The notes: generated by a model not told the origin, from the sequence alone. 64,000 bases of DNA from Pseudosporangium ferrugineum (GCF_003002065.1 NZ_PVZG01000011.1:248001-312000), one strand, 5' to 3'; shown: positions 32,309 through 41,464, counted from the stretch's first letter. A program made the numbers and translations.

Positions 32309-33894
32309 GCGGCGCTGACCGTGGCGAGGAGCTCGGGGGCGCGCCGGTCCAGCATCGGGCCCGCCAGGCGGAGGCCGAGAAGGAAGGCCGCCGAACCGTA
32401 CGCCACCCCGGCGGGCAGCCCGAGCCACAGCCACGCGTCCCCGAGCAGGTACGACCCCAGCTGCAACGGCAGGGTGGCGACCGACGCGCCGACGAGCGCG
32501 GCGAGGCTGAGCAGGCCCTTGGCGAGCCCGCCGCCGGAGGACATGGCGAACGGGTTGGCGGTGTCGGGCAGGGCGTACGCCGCGCGTACCGAGATCGGGA
32601 GCACGATCGCGAGGCCCACCCCGTACGCCGCCACGAGCGAGCCGAACAGCGCCGGTATCGACCCCGGCCGGCCCGCGACCAGGCCGGCGACCAGCGTGAT
32701 CACGACCAGGGCCGGTCCGGCGTACGCGGAGAACCCGGCCGCCCGCGACGCCAGCTCGAGCCGGCCCGGCACCCCGGCCACGACGTTGGCCGCGTAGGCG
32801 CTGCCGTCGAAGCCGAACTGGTTGGCCAGGCTGACCGCGGCCAGCGCGCCGATCAGGACGAGCAAACCCATCCGCGCCCCCGCGCCCCCGCTGCCGGCCG
32901 CCATCATGACCGGAAGGAAGATGCCGACCACGCCGAAGGTGATCAGGCTCGCGCGGCGGCGGGCGTCCCGCCACCAGTAGCGGGCCTCGCGGGCCGTCAG
33001 CGCACCGAACCGCGTCCGGGGCAGCCAGCGCGGCACGAGCTGGGAGACCGGGCCGCGCGAGGAATCCGTCCGCCGCCGGGCGCCGGCCGTCGCCGCCGCG
33101 CCGAGCATCGCCCGCTCGAGCGTCGCGGACCACCACCACAGCAGCAGGCCGATCGAGGCCAGCACCAGCGCGAGCTTGACCGGCACGGCCCAGGCCCGTC
33201 CCGCGGCCACGTCGAGACCCAGGCTGTACGGCGCCCCGAGCGGCGTCCAGGCCACCACGTCGGCCACCCGCGCGACCCGGTCCCAGTCGGCGTGCTCGGC
33301 GCCGGCCAGCGCGGCGAGCTGGAGCGGCCCGAGCAGCGCGGCCGTGCCGGCGAGCAGCACGGTGGCCAGGTCGCGCGCCCGCCGGCTGCGCAACGCGGTG
33401 GCGAACGCGCTGGTCACCGCACGGCTGATCGCTACGCAGAGCAGCAGGCCGGCCGTCACGCCGGCGAGCTCCGCCAGGGCCGCGCCCGTTCCGCCCAGCC
33501 GCGCCGCCGTGTGGACCATGCCCAGCGTGCCGGCGAGGGTGGCCACCGCGGGCACCCCGGCCAGCGCGGCGGCGAACAGCCCGCGGAGCAGCACCCGGCG
33601 GGGCAGCGGCAGCAGGGCGAACCGGGCCGGGTCGAGCGACTCGTCCACCCCGAAGAACACCAGCGGGAGGAACAGCCAGCCCAGCACCACGGCGGCGCCG
33701 CCGAGCGGGAGCAGGGTCCCGGCCGCCCGGTCCTCGCCGAGCAGGCCGGGGAGGCTGAAGACGGCGTACCCGGCCACGGCGGCGAAGGCGGCCAGCAGGC
33801 AGCCCAGCACGAACAGGACCACCCGCCAGGTCCGTGCGCGCAGGCCGTTGGCGGTGAGGCGCAGCTTGAGGCGGACGAAGTGGCGGGCGCTCAC
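32302..33894 (-). CDS. ABC transporter permease
   Basis: A 530-residue membrane protein with about 11-12 hydrophobic segments in two halves, separated by a cytoplasmic loop near residues 235-275 (GARRRTDSSRGPVSQLVPRWLPR). It has no recognisable binding-protein partner, so an export or membrane-maintenance role is more likely than uptake. Start GTG 33894 overlaps the ATPase stop as GTGA, so both are translationally coupled. Its cargo is unknown. Confidence 0.85.
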   Translation of the reverse strand: MSARHFVRLKLRLTANGLRARTWRVVLFVLGCLLAAFAAVAGYAVFSLPGLLGEDRAAGTLLPLGGAAVVLGWLFLPLVFFGVDESLDPARFALLPLPRRVLLRGLFAAALAGVPAVATLAGTLGMVHTAARLGGTGAALAELAGVTAGLLLCVAISRAVTSAFATALRSRRARDLATVLLAGTAALLGPLQLAALAGAEHADWDRVARVADVVAWTPLGAPYSLGLDVAAGRAWAVPVKLALVLASIGLLLWWWSATLERAMLGAAATAGARRRTDSSRGPVSQLVPRWLPRTRFGALTAREARYWWRDARRRASLITFGVVGIFLPVMMAAGSGGAGARMGLLVLIGALAAVSLANQFGFDGSAYAANVVAGVPGRLELASRAAGFSAYAGPALVVITLVAGLVAGRPGSIPALFGSLVAAYGVGLAIVLPISVRAAYALPDTANPFAMSSGGGLAKGLLSLAALVGASVATLPLQLGSYLLGDAWLWLGLPAGVAYGSAAFLLGLRLAGPMLDRRAPELLATVSAAQ

Positions 33895-34667
33895 AGCCAC
33901 GAGAGTTCCGAGCCGGTCGCCGTACGCCCACCGACCACCTCGACGAACCGGTCCTCCAGCGAGCTGGCGCCGCGGACCTCGTCCAGCGTCCCGTGCACCC
34001 GGATCGCGCCGCCCGCCATGATCGCCACGTGGCTGCAGAGCCGCTCGACCACGGTCATCACGTGACTGGAGAAGACGACCGTGCCGCCGCCGGCGACGTA
34101 GCGGTGCAGGATGTCGCGGATCAGCGCGGCCGACACCGGGTCGACGGCCTCGAACGGCTCGTCGAGCACGAGCAGCCGGGGCGCGTGCAGCATCGCGCAG
34201 GCCAGGCCGATCTTCTTCGTCATTCCCGCGGAGTAGTCGACGACCAGGGTGCGGTTGCCGGCGCCGAGCTCCAGCACGTCCATCAGCTCGGTGCTGCGCC
34301 GGTCGACCACCTCGGCGTCCATGCCGCGCAACAGCCCGTGGTACGCCAGCAGCTCCGTGCCGGTGAGCCGGTCGAAGAGGCGGACGCCGTCCGGCAGCAC
34401 GCCGATCTTCGCCTTGGCCGCGGTGGGGTCGGCCCACACGTCGTACCCGAGGATCCGGGCCTGGCCCGCGTCGGGCCGCAGCAGACCGACCGCCATGGAC
34501 AGAGTCGTGGTCTTCCCGGCGCCGTTCGGGCCGAGCAGGCCGAAGAAGGATCCCGCCGGTACATCGAGGTCTATTCCGGCAACCGCGACTTTCGACTCGA
34601 ATCGCTTGACCAGGCCCCGCACCGCCAGGGCCGGCTCGGAGCCGGAGCGCTGACGGGGGACGGTCAT
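33891..34667 (-). CDS. ABC transporter ATP-binding protein
   Basis: A 258-residue ATPase subunit. Walker A is GPNGAGKTT, the signature is YSAGMTKK (in place of LSGGQ), Walker B is LLVLDEP, and the H loop is VFSSHVMTVVERLC. The type matches ATPases of simple two-component exporters. It is followed without gap by the permease gene. A hairpin at 34691-34725 separates it from the DPBB gene upstream. Confidence 0.95.
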   Translation of the reverse strand: MTVPRQRSGSEPALAVRGLVKRFESKVAVAGIDLDVPAGSFFGLLGPNGAGKTTTLSMAVGLLRPDAGQARILGYDVWADPTAAKAKIGVLPDGVRLFDRLTGTELLAYHGLLRGMDAEVVDRRSTELMDVLELGAGNRTLVVDYSAGMTKKIGLACAMLHAPRLLVLDEPFEAVDPVSAALIRDILHRYVAGGGTVVFSSHVMTVVERLCSHVAIMAGGAIRVHGTLDEVRGASSLEDRFVEVVGGRTATGSELSWL

Positions 34668-34690
34668 GCCGCCAACCTAGTGGCACGCGA

Positions 34691-34725
34691 CGGCCCGGGC
34701 CACCCCCCGCGGGTAGCCCGGGCCG
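34691..34725 (-). terminator. 10 bp hairpin after the DPBB gene
   Basis: CGGCCCGGGC (34691-34700) and GCCCGGGCCG (34716-34725) form a perfect 10 bp stem with a 15-base loop, 23 bases after the DPBB stop on the minus strand. No U-run follows. It probably ends that transcript ahead of the ABC genes. Confidence 0.65.
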
Positions 34726-34748
34726 CAGGTCACGCCGGTCCTCGGGGG

Positions 34749-35417
34749 TTATCCGACGCGCTCGATCACGGCACGACGAATGAGGAATTTGCCCGCCTCG
34801 CGCACTTCCTCGAACGCGGCGTTGTTGAGCAGGACGCAGCTGCCGGACGGGGTCGCCACCTTGACGGTGATGCTCTTGTTGTTGTCCAGATTGGTCACCT
34901 TGAGGGTGGTGCCGATCGGGAACGTGCCGCTGGACGCGGCCGGGGCGCCGCCCTCGCCGGAGAGCGTGACGGTCGAGCCCTTGCAGACGACGTCCCCGCC
35001 GCCCTGCGCCGGCGGTTCGGCCTGGCCTTGATCCTGGGCCGGCGGCTTGGCCTGGCCTTGATCCTGGGCCGGCGGCTTGGCCTGGCCTTCATTCTGGGCC
35101 GGCGGCTGGGCGGGAGCCTGGGCCGGGGGCTGGGCCTGGACGTCGCCCGTGCAGCCCGCGGTGGCCCGGCGCTGGTTGATCAGGTCGACCACGGCCTGCC
35201 GGTTGGCGATGCGCGCGTCGGAGAGCGCGTCCGGGTTCGCCTTCTGCCCGGCGATGAACGTGAGGTTGTTCTGCAGGGCGGTGTCGAGGCCGGCGCAGCT
35301 CTCGCCGGCGCTGCTCATGCCCGTACTGACGGCGAAGGCACCACCGGCCAGCGCCGCGGCGGCGACGCCGATCAGCACCTTGCGCGTCCGGCCGGTCATC
35401 CTGCTTCTCCGGTACAT
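34749..35417 (-). CDS. Secreted protein with repeat linker and RlpA-like double-psi barrel
   Basis: A 222-residue exported protein. An N-terminal signal peptide (RKVLIGVAAAALAGGAFAV) is followed by a small helical domain with a Cys pair (SCAGLD and AGCTG), then a Gln/Pro/Ala repeat linker (three 10-residue units). The C-terminus fits a DPBB domain (SSGTFPIGTTLKVTNLDNNKSITVKV, then LIRRAVIERV). The Asp/His residues of lytic DPBB enzymes are not seen, so it may bind rather than cut. ATG 35417 has GGAG 6 bases upstream. Confidence 0.8.
   Translation of the reverse strand: MYRRSRMTGRTRKVLIGVAAAALAGGAFAVSTGMSSAGESCAGLDTALQNNLTFIAGQKANPDALSDARIANRQAVVDLINQRRATAGCTGDVQAQPPAQAPAQPPAQNEGQAKPPAQDQGQAKPPAQDQGQAEPPAQGGGDVVCKGSTVTLSGEGGAPAASSGTFPIGTTLKVTNLDNNKSITVKVATPSGSCVLLNNAAFEEVREAGKFLIRRAVIERVG
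35011..35100. repeat. 3 x 30 bp in-frame repeat in the DPBB gene
   Basis: Three 30 bp units at 35011-35040, 35041-35070 and 35071-35100, each close to GGCGGCTTGGCCTGGCCTTG plus ATCCTGGGCC. They encode the 10-residue PPAQDQGQAK-type linker. Units 1 and 3 differ at one to three bases from unit 2, so they arose recently. Confidence 0.92.
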
Positions 35418-35511
35418 GCACCGCTCCTTCGTGGTCGACGAGCTGCCCCGTTGCAGCATCGTTATGTACGGAGGGTGGGTGCCGAAGAGTTCAGATAAGT
35501 TTCCTAAAAAA

Positions 35512-37137
35512 TCAGAGCCGCAGCGATTCGGGCGCGTGCAGCCGCAGCATCGTGGCCCCGATATCGGCCGGTACCCGGCGTTTCGTCACCAGCGAACCGA
35601 CGACCATCACCGCGAAAGCCAGCGGCACCGTCCACGCCGCCGGCTGCGCCACGAGCTGGGCGGGCCAGCCGGTGAGCGGCGGCCCCATGACGGTCAGTAA
35701 CACCGCCCCCATCGCCGCGCCGCCGCCGATCACGATGCCCGCCGCCGCGCCGATGTCGGTCAGCCCCCGCCACCAGATGCCCAGCACGAGCAGCGGGCAG
35801 AAGCTCGACGCCGCCACCGCGAAGGCCAGCCCGACCACGCGCGAGACGTCCATGTTCGCCACATAGATCGACAGCACCATCGGTACGACCGCGGCCAGCA
35901 CCGTGGCCAGCCGGAAGTCCCGCACCGAACCGCCCCGATCGGCGTGCAGGATGTCGGTGAAGACCACGCCCGCGACGCTGGTCAGCAGGCCGGACGAGGT
36001 GGAGAGGAACGCGGCCAGGGCGCCGGCGGTGACCAGCGCGCCGAGGAACTGGCCGAGGTGGCCGCCGCCCAGCGCCGCCTCCGGGAGCAGCAGGACCACG
36101 GCGTCGGTGCGGCCGGTCATCAGCAGTTGCGGGGTGTAGATCCGGCCGAGGACGCCGTACAGGGTCGGTAGCAGGTAGAAGAGGCCGACCAGCGCCAGTA
36201 CGACCAGGGTGGTGCGGCGGGCCGAGGCACCGTCCGGGTTGGTGTAGAAGCGGACCAGCACGTGCGGCAGCCCCATCGTGCCGAGGAACGTCGCCAGGAT
36301 CAGCGAGTAGGTGGCGAACAGGCTGGCGTCGCCGCCCGGCAGCAGCCAGGACGCGGCGCGGTTGTCGTCGACCGTGCTCACGTCGGGCACCCGGTCGCCG
36401 GGCTCGAAGGTGAGCCGGTCGCCGGCGTGCACGCGTACGGTGCCGTCGAGCACGGCGTCCTGCTCGACGACGACGGTGGTCGCGGTGGAGAAGACCGGGC
36501 CGGCCGGGGGCGTGACGGCCGGGCGTCCGTCCGACTGCCACTGCAGGACCAGGAAGATCACGGGTACGGCCAGAGCGGTCAGCTTCAGCCAGTACTGGAA
36601 CGCCTGCACGAAGGTGATGGCGCGCATCCCGCCGAGGGCCACGTTGGCGGTGACCACGACGCCGACGAGGAGCGCGCCCCACTCGTACCGGGCGCCGGTG
36701 ACGGTGGTGAAGGTGAGGCCGGCGCCCTGCATCTGCGGCACCAGGTACAGGCAGCCGATGAAGATCACGAAGACGGTGGCGAGCCGGCGCAGCAGCGGGG
36801 ACCGCAGGCGCACCTGGCAGAAGTCGGGCAGGGTGAACGCCCCGGACCGGCGCAGCGGCGCCGCGACGAACAGCAGCAGGGCGAGGTAGCCGGCGGCGAA
36901 CCCGACCGGGTACCAGAGGACGTCGACGCCGTACCGCAGCACGAGGCCGGCCACGCCCAGGAACGACGCGGCGGACAGGTACTCGCCGCTGATGGCGGCG
37001 GCGTTCCAGGACGGGCTGACCGACCGCGAGGCGACGAGGAAGTCCGAGGTGGTACGGGCGAAGCGCAGCCCGTACGCGCCGATGCCGACCGTGACCAGCA
37101 CGACCACGACCAGCCCCGGTACGACGTACGGGTTCAC
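35512..37137 (-). CDS. ActP-like sodium:solute symporter 2
   Basis: A 541-residue SSS-family transporter. It has TSDFLVASRSVSPSWNAAAISGEYLSAASFLG, GVDVLWYPVGFAAGYLALLLF and VALGGMRAITFVQAFQYWLK, with FLGTMGLPHVLVRFYTNPDG as in ActP. An extra extracellular loop of about 60 residues lies near 215-275 (VVVEQDAVLDGTVRVHAG), compared with symporter 1. Start GTG 37137 overlaps the preceding small membrane gene as GTGA. The likely cargo is a small carboxylate. Confidence 0.9.
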   Translation of the reverse strand: MNPYVVPGLVVVVLVTVGIGAYGLRFARTTSDFLVASRSVSPSWNAAAISGEYLSAASFLGVAGLVLRYGVDVLWYPVGFAAGYLALLLFVAAPLRRSGAFTLPDFCQVRLRSPLLRRLATVFVIFIGCLYLVPQMQGAGLTFTTVTGARYEWGALLVGVVVTANVALGGMRAITFVQAFQYWLKLTALAVPVIFLVLQWQSDGRPAVTPPAGPVFSTATTVVVEQDAVLDGTVRVHAGDRLTFEPGDRVPDVSTVDDNRAASWLLPGGDASLFATYSLILATFLGTMGLPHVLVRFYTNPDGASARRTTLVVLALVGLFYLLPTLYGVLGRIYTPQLLMTGRTDAVVLLLPEAALGGGHLGQFLGALVTAGALAAFLSTSSGLLTSVAGVVFTDILHADRGGSVRDFRLATVLAAVVPMVLSIYVANMDVSRVVGLAFAVAASSFCPLLVLGIWWRGLTDIGAAAGIVIGGGAAMGAVLLTVMGPPLTGWPAQLVAQPAAWTVPLAFAVMVVGSLVTKRRVPADIGATMLRLHAPESLRL

Positions 37138-37529
37138 GCTTCGGGCCTGCGGATGACGGCGGTGAAGTCCTGCTCGTTGCGTTCCGCCCAGCGCACGTAC
37201 GCCCACCCGACGCCGACGAGGAACGGGAACGAGAGGAAGCCGAGCAGCAGCCACGGCAGGTTGATGCCGAGCACCTTGATCCGGCCCACCGCGGGCGCGG
37301 CCGCGAAGAGCAGCGGCAGCGATCCGAGCCCGGTGACGACGACCAGGCTCAGCCGGACCGCCAGCGCGAGCTGCGCCCGGACCAGGCCCTTGACCAGCGC
37401 CTCGCCGACCGGCGTCCCCTCGGCCAGCTCGGCCCGCGCCGGGTCCGGCGGCCGGCGCCGGGCGGCCGCCTCGCCGAGCACGACCCGGGTGCGCGGCGGC
37501 CTGCCCGCCGCCCCGGTCTCGTCGCCCAT
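37134..37529 (-). CDS. Two-helix membrane protein, DUF485-like symporter partner
   Basis: A 131-residue protein with an Arg-rich cytoplasmic N-terminus and two helices (LSLVVVTGLGSLPLLFAAAPAVG and LPWLLLGFLSFPFLVGVGWAYV). Size, topology and the GTGA coupling to symporter 2 mirror the DUF485-ActP pair at 28.4-30.5 kb, but sequence similarity to DUF485 is not obvious. It probably serves as the accessory subunit of symporter 2. Confidence 0.78.
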   Translation of the reverse strand: MGDETGAAGRPPRTRVVLGEAAARRRPPDPARAELAEGTPVGEALVKGLVRAQLALAVRLSLVVVTGLGSLPLLFAAAPAVGRIKVLGINLPWLLLGFLSFPFLVGVGWAYVRWAERNEQDFTAVIRRPEA

Positions 37530-37582
37530 GACCGGCAGTCTTGCCGCTCCGCCGGCAAAGTCAAGGCCGGCGCGGGCGCGCC

Positions 37583-39406
37583 TCAGCGGGTCGTCGGATA
37601 CTGCCCCGGGCAGCCGGTGTGGGCGGCGGGCGGGTCGCTCCGCAGCACGTCACGCGCCCGCGCCCGGGCGAGGTTCGCGCCGCGCCAGTCGTCGCGGTGG
37701 GTGTCGAGGTGCTCGTGCACCGGCTCCAGCGCGCAGTCACGGTGGTAGCCGCTCAGCCGATTGAGGGCCGGAACCGCGTCGGCGGAGAGCTGGGACAGGT
37801 ACGCCGTGTCGATCCGCCCGGTCCGCTCGAACAGGGTCACGTTGCGGTCCGCGATGAGGTGGTCGGGGTCGGCCGCCGCGAGACCCAGCAGCGCGAGGAC
37901 ACCCGCGGCCACCACCGCGCGGGGCAGCCACGCCGCCCTCAGCCGCAGGCCGGCGCCGAGGACCAGCACGAACACCGCGCCGAGCCACATCTCGCAGACC
38001 GCCACCAGCACGCGCAGGCGGGTCAGGCCGTAGGTGTCGGCGTACAGGTCCATGCGGTGCAGCGCCGACGCGACGATCACGAGGGTGAGCGCGGCCAGCG
38101 CCCCGAGCACCACCCGGATCAGCACCCGGTCGGTACGCGTCTCCCGCGGCGCCCACCGCGCGGCTCCCGCCAGGACGAGCAGGGTGAGGCCGGTGACGAT
38201 CAGCAGCTGCCAGAAGCCGCCGCGGGCGTACTCGGCGTACGTCAGGCCCTCGGTGCCGAGGACGTGCTGCGAGCCGCCGAAGAGGACCGTGATCTGCACC
38301 CCCACGAACAGCCCGAAGAGCAGCACGAGCAGCGTCAGCGGTACGGCCCACTCGAGGCGGCCCACCCGCCGGCGGCCCGGACCGTCCAGCCCGGACAGGT
38401 CGGGCGGCGCGGCACGCAGGAAGGCGGCGCCGCCCACGATGCCGGTCGTGACGCCGAAGACGAAGATCCAGCGGGTCACGGTGCCGGCGTCGATGTCCGG
38501 CACGACCGCCGTGATGATGTCGGCGAACGCCGCGTCCGCGGAAGCGAACAGCGACCCGAACACCAGAAGCAGCGCGACCGACACCGCCACGGTCGCGGCG
38601 ATCCGCGCGCCCCTGCCGCCGCCCCGGTGCGCGGTCGTGGCGCCGCGCACGAGCCAGATCAGCGCCCGCGGCGCCGCGAACGGTGCCAGCACCGCGGCCA
38701 GCGCCATCCCCCGGGCGGAGCGGCCGCCCGTCACGGCGAGCGCGCCGGTCAGCAACGCCGTGGCGAGGCAGAGCACGAACAACCAGCCGGCGGCGCGGAC
38801 CGTGCCGACGGCCAGCAACGCGACCGTCGCGGCCGACCAGGCGAAACGGGCGGGGCCGAGGGCGCGTGGCCGCCATTTCACCAGCGGCCGGGGCGCCGTG
38901 GGGGCGAGCCTGTCCGGCACCACGCGGGCGACGATGAGCGCGACGACCCCGCCGATCGCGGCGACCGACCATCCGACGCCGGGACGGTCCAGGGGCACGC
39001 TCAGCGCCGCGACGACGGCGGCGAGCAGGACGGCGACCATGGCTGCGAGGGAGGCCGGGCGGCCGGGGCCGGGCCAGCGGCGTCCGAAGATCGAGGAGTC
39101 GGCCCAGGGCCCGTACAGCGGGGCCACGGCGGGCGCCCCGGGGGCGGGCCGGAACGAGCCGGGCGGACCGGCCGGGGCGATCGCCGCTCCCGCCTGGGAG
39201 GGAGCCGGCTGAGACGGGGCTGCCTGAGACGGGGCTGCCTGAGACGGGGCCGGCTGGGACGGGGCCGGCTGGGACGGGGCCGGCTGGGACGGGGCCGGCT
39301 GGGACGGGGCCGGCTGGGACGGGGTCGGCTGGGAGGGGGCTTGCGCGGCTGCCTGGGGCGGAGTCGGCGCGGCCGGCCGGTCGGGCGGCGGGCTGGTCGT
39401 CGGCAT
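37583..39406 (-). CDS. DUF4153/DUF4173 polytopic membrane protein
   Basis: A 607-residue membrane protein with about 12 hydrophobic segments and a cytoplasmic N-terminus of about 90 residues made of PAPSQ repeats. The type matches DUF4153/DUF4173 proteins, often found beside two-component systems. Its C-terminus has a short soluble part (RNVTLFERTGRIDTAYLSQLSADAVPALNRL). The function is unknown. It begins 15 bases after the histidine kinase stop with AGGAGA as ribosome site, so it is in the same operon and may be controlled by that system. Confidence 0.85.
   Translation of the reverse strand: MPTTSPPPDRPAAPTPPQAAAQAPSQPTPSQPAPSQPAPSQPAPSQPAPSQPAPSQAAPSQAAPSQPAPSQAGAAIAPAGPPGSFRPAPGAPAVAPLYGPWADSSIFGRRWPGPGRPASLAAMVAVLLAAVVAALSVPLDRPGVGWSVAAIGGVVALIVARVVPDRLAPTAPRPLVKWRPRALGPARFAWSAATVALLAVGTVRAAGWLFVLCLATALLTGALAVTGGRSARGMALAAVLAPFAAPRALIWLVRGATTAHRGGGRGARIAATVAVSVALLLVFGSLFASADAAFADIITAVVPDIDAGTVTRWIFVFGVTTGIVGGAAFLRAAPPDLSGLDGPGRRRVGRLEWAVPLTLLVLLFGLFVGVQITVLFGGSQHVLGTEGLTYAEYARGGFWQLLIVTGLTLLVLAGAARWAPRETRTDRVLIRVVLGALAALTLVIVASALHRMDLYADTYGLTRLRVLVAVCEMWLGAVFVLVLGAGLRLRAAWLPRAVVAAGVLALLGLAAADPDHLIADRNVTLFERTGRIDTAYLSQLSADAVPALNRLSGYHRDCALEPVHEHLDTHRDDWRGANLARARARDVLRSDPPAAHTGCPGQYPTTR
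39196..39345. repeat. About 10 x 15 bp in-frame repeat (PAPSQ)
   Basis: A run of 15 bp units close to GGGACGGGGCCGGCT, in frame in the DUF4153 gene. Five central copies are identical. On the minus strand they encode Pro-Ala-Pro-Ser-Gln units of the cytoplasmic tail. Copy number is likely to vary. Confidence 0.92.
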
Positions 39407-39421
39407 GGTCTTCTCCTGCGG

Positions 39422-40648
39422 TCAGGCCGGTGCGAGCGGCAGGGTCACGTGGATGTGGCAGCCGGGCCCGGGCCGCACGGCAGCTCCGTCGCCGGCCCGA
39501 GGGGCGGCGCCGGGACCGGCGGTGGGTGCGGCGCCGGGACCGGCGGTGGGTGCGGCGCCGGGACCGGCGGTGGGTGCGGGGCCGGGGCCGGCGGTGGGTG
39601 CGGGGCCGAGGACGGCGGCGGGCGTGGGGCCGGGGTCGGCGGTGGGTGCGGGGGTGGGGATGACGGCGGGATCGACCACGGCGATCGTGCCTCCGTGCAG
39701 CTGCACGACCCAGTGCGCGATGGCCAGGCCGAGGCCCGTGCCGCCGTGCCGGGCCCGCTCGCCCCGGGTGAAGCGTTCGAAGACGCGTTCGCGGTCGGCC
39801 GCCGGGATGCCGTCGCCCTCGTCGGTCACGGCGATCCGTACGTGGTCCTCGTGGCGCTCCGCGCGGACGGTGACCGTGCCCCCGGGCGGGCTGTGCCGGG
39901 CGGCGTTGTCGAGCAGGTTGGCGAAGAGCTGGTGCAGGCGTTCGCGGTCGCCGGTCAGGCGGATCTCCGGGACGGCGACCTCGAACCGGACGTCGTGCCC
40001 GGCGCCGTCCGCGGTCACCCGGGCCTCGCGGACCACCTCGTCGAGGAACGCCCGCAGGTCGAGCGGCGCCGGCGTCAGCGGCACCACGCCCGCGTCCAGC
40101 CGCGAGAGGTCCAGCAACTCGGTGACCAGCCGGCCGAGGCGCTCGGTCTGCGACAACGCCGTACGCATGGTCTCCGGCTCCGCGCTGGACACGCCGTCGA
40201 CGATGTTCTCGAGGAGGCCGCGCAGCGCCGTGATCGGCGTCCGCAGCTCGTGCGACACGTTGGCGATGAGCTCGCGCCGCTGCCGGTCCGCGGCGGCCAG
40301 GTCGGCGGCCATCTGGTTGAAGGCGGCGGCCAGCTCGCCGACCTCGTCGCGGGAGGTCGCCCGGACCCGCCGGGTGTAGTCGCCGCGCGCCATCGCCTTG
40401 GCGGCCACCGTCATCTCACGCAGCGGCACCGTCGCGCCGTGCGCCATCACCTGGAGCGTGACCAGGCCGAGGGCGACCGCGATGGCGAACCAGGACAGCT
40501 CGACGCGCACCCAGTCCAGGCTCCACCAGAAGATCAGCAGCCCGACCCCGCCGGCGATGCCCAGGGCCACGGAGAGCTTCGCCTTGATCGAGCGCACCGG
40601 GTCGAGCGGCCTCGGCAGCCAGCTCAGCACCCATCGCAGCAGCGTCAT
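39422..40648 (-). CDS. Membrane sensor histidine kinase with repeat insert in the ATPase domain
   Basis: A 408-residue kinase. Two closely spaced transmembrane helices (about 27-43 and 51-68) leave almost no extracellular loop. HAMP follows at 70-122, and HisKA has His133 in VSHELRTPI. HATPase_c has the N box NLLDNAARHS, G1 DEGDGIP and G2 GGTGLGLAIAHW. Residues 328-395 are an Ala/Pro/Gly repeat run that splits the last strand (CHIHVTLPLA) from the rest of the ATPase fold. ATG 40648 overlaps the response regulator stop as ATGA. It phosphorylates the adjacent OmpR-type regulator. Confidence 0.93.
   Translation of the reverse strand: MTLLRWVLSWLPRPLDPVRSIKAKLSVALGIAGGVGLLIFWWSLDWVRVELSWFAIAVALGLVTLQVMAHGATVPLREMTVAAKAMARGDYTRRVRATSRDEVGELAAAFNQMAADLAAADRQRRELIANVSHELRTPITALRGLLENIVDGVSSAEPETMRTALSQTERLGRLVTELLDLSRLDAGVVPLTPAPLDLRAFLDEVVREARVTADGAGHDVRFEVAVPEIRLTGDRERLHQLFANLLDNAARHSPPGGTVTVRAERHEDHVRIAVTDEGDGIPAADRERVFERFTRGERARHGGTGLGLAIAHWVVQLHGGTIAVVDPAVIPTPAPTADPGPTPAAVLGPAPTAGPGPAPTAGPGAAPTAGPGAAPTAGPGAAPRAGDGAAVRPGPGCHIHVTLPLAPA
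39507..39650. repeat. 24 bp tandem repeat in the kinase gene
   Basis: A 24 bp unit beginning CGGGACCGGCGGTGGGTGCG occurs at 39511, 39535 and 39559 without change and continues in diverged form to about 39650. It encodes TAGPGAAP-type units. Identical copies point to recent expansion. Confidence 0.9.
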
Positions 40649-41385
40649 CGGGCGACCTCCAGGGCGTACCCGACGCCGTGCACCGTGCGGATCAGGTCCG
40701 CGCCGAGCTTGCGCCGCAGGCCCTTGATGTGGCTGTCCACGGTCCGGGTGCCGGAGGCGTCGGCCCAGCCCCACACGTCGGCGAGCAGGCGTTCGCGGGG
40801 CAGCACCGTGCGGGGCCGGGCGGCCAGGTGGACCAGCAGGTCGAACTCGGTCGGCGTCAGGTGGGCCTCCCGGCCGGCCCGGAGCACCCGGCGCTCGGCG
40901 AGGTTGATCTCCAGGTCGCCGAGGCGCAGCAGGCCGGGCTCGGGCTCCGGCTCGGGCGCCGGGACGCGGGCCGCCCGGCGCAGGAGCGCGTGCAGCCGTG
41001 CGGTCAGCTCGCGCATCGAGAACGGCTTGGTGAGGTAGTCGTCGGCGCCGACCGCGAGCCCCACCAGCAGGTCCGTCTCGTCGTCGCGGGCGGTCAGCAT
41101 CAGCACCGGCACGGGCCGCTCCGCCTGGATGCGCCGGCAGACCTCCAGCCCGTCGAAGCCGGGGAGCATGACGTCCAGGACGATGACGTCGGGCCGGATC
41201 CGGCGGGCGGCCTCCACCGCGCCGGGCCCGTCGGCGGCGAGGTGGACGTCGAAGCCCTCGGCGCGGAGCCGGGCGGCGACCGCCTCGGCGATCGTCCGCT
41301 CGTCCTCCACGACGAGCACCCGCCGGGCGGGCGCACCCGCGCCGGCCTGCGGCGCGGCCTGCCTCCAGCCGGTCGTTCCGTCCAT
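40645..41385 (-). CDS. OmpR-family response regulator
   Basis: A 246-residue regulator. The receiver domain is at about residues 22-135 with phospho-acceptor Asp71 (VIVLDVMLPG), VLMLTARDD and the conserved Lys in YLTKPFS. The DNA-binding winged helix is at about 150-244 (LTPTEFDLLVHLAARPRTVL, TVDSHIKGLRRKLG). ATG 41385 is preferred, with GGGAGG 7 bases upstream. It is coupled to the kinase gene. A cluster of DnaA-box-like sites lies in its upstream region. Confidence 0.95.
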   Translation of the reverse strand: MDGTTGWRQAAPQAGAGAPARRVLVVEDERTIAEAVAARLRAEGFDVHLAADGPGAVEAARRIRPDVIVLDVMLPGFDGLEVCRRIQAERPVPVLMLTARDDETDLLVGLAVGADDYLTKPFSMRELTARLHALLRRAARVPAPEPEPEPGLLRLGDLEINLAERRVLRAGREAHLTPTEFDLLVHLAARPRTVLPRERLLADVWGWADASGTRTVDSHIKGLRRKLGADLIRTVHGVGYALEVAR

Positions 41386-41464
41386 CTCGCTGCCTCCCAC
41401 CCCACGGCGTCCCCGCCGTGCGGAGGCAGCCTATTGAAGAGGCGTGCAGGGGCGGGGGTGGAGT

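Noticed and set aside
37541..41038. A plus-strand open frame of 1165 codons
   Set aside because: It is antisense to the DUF4153 protein, a histidine kinase and a response regulator, all with clear motifs. Its length is due to G/C at third positions.
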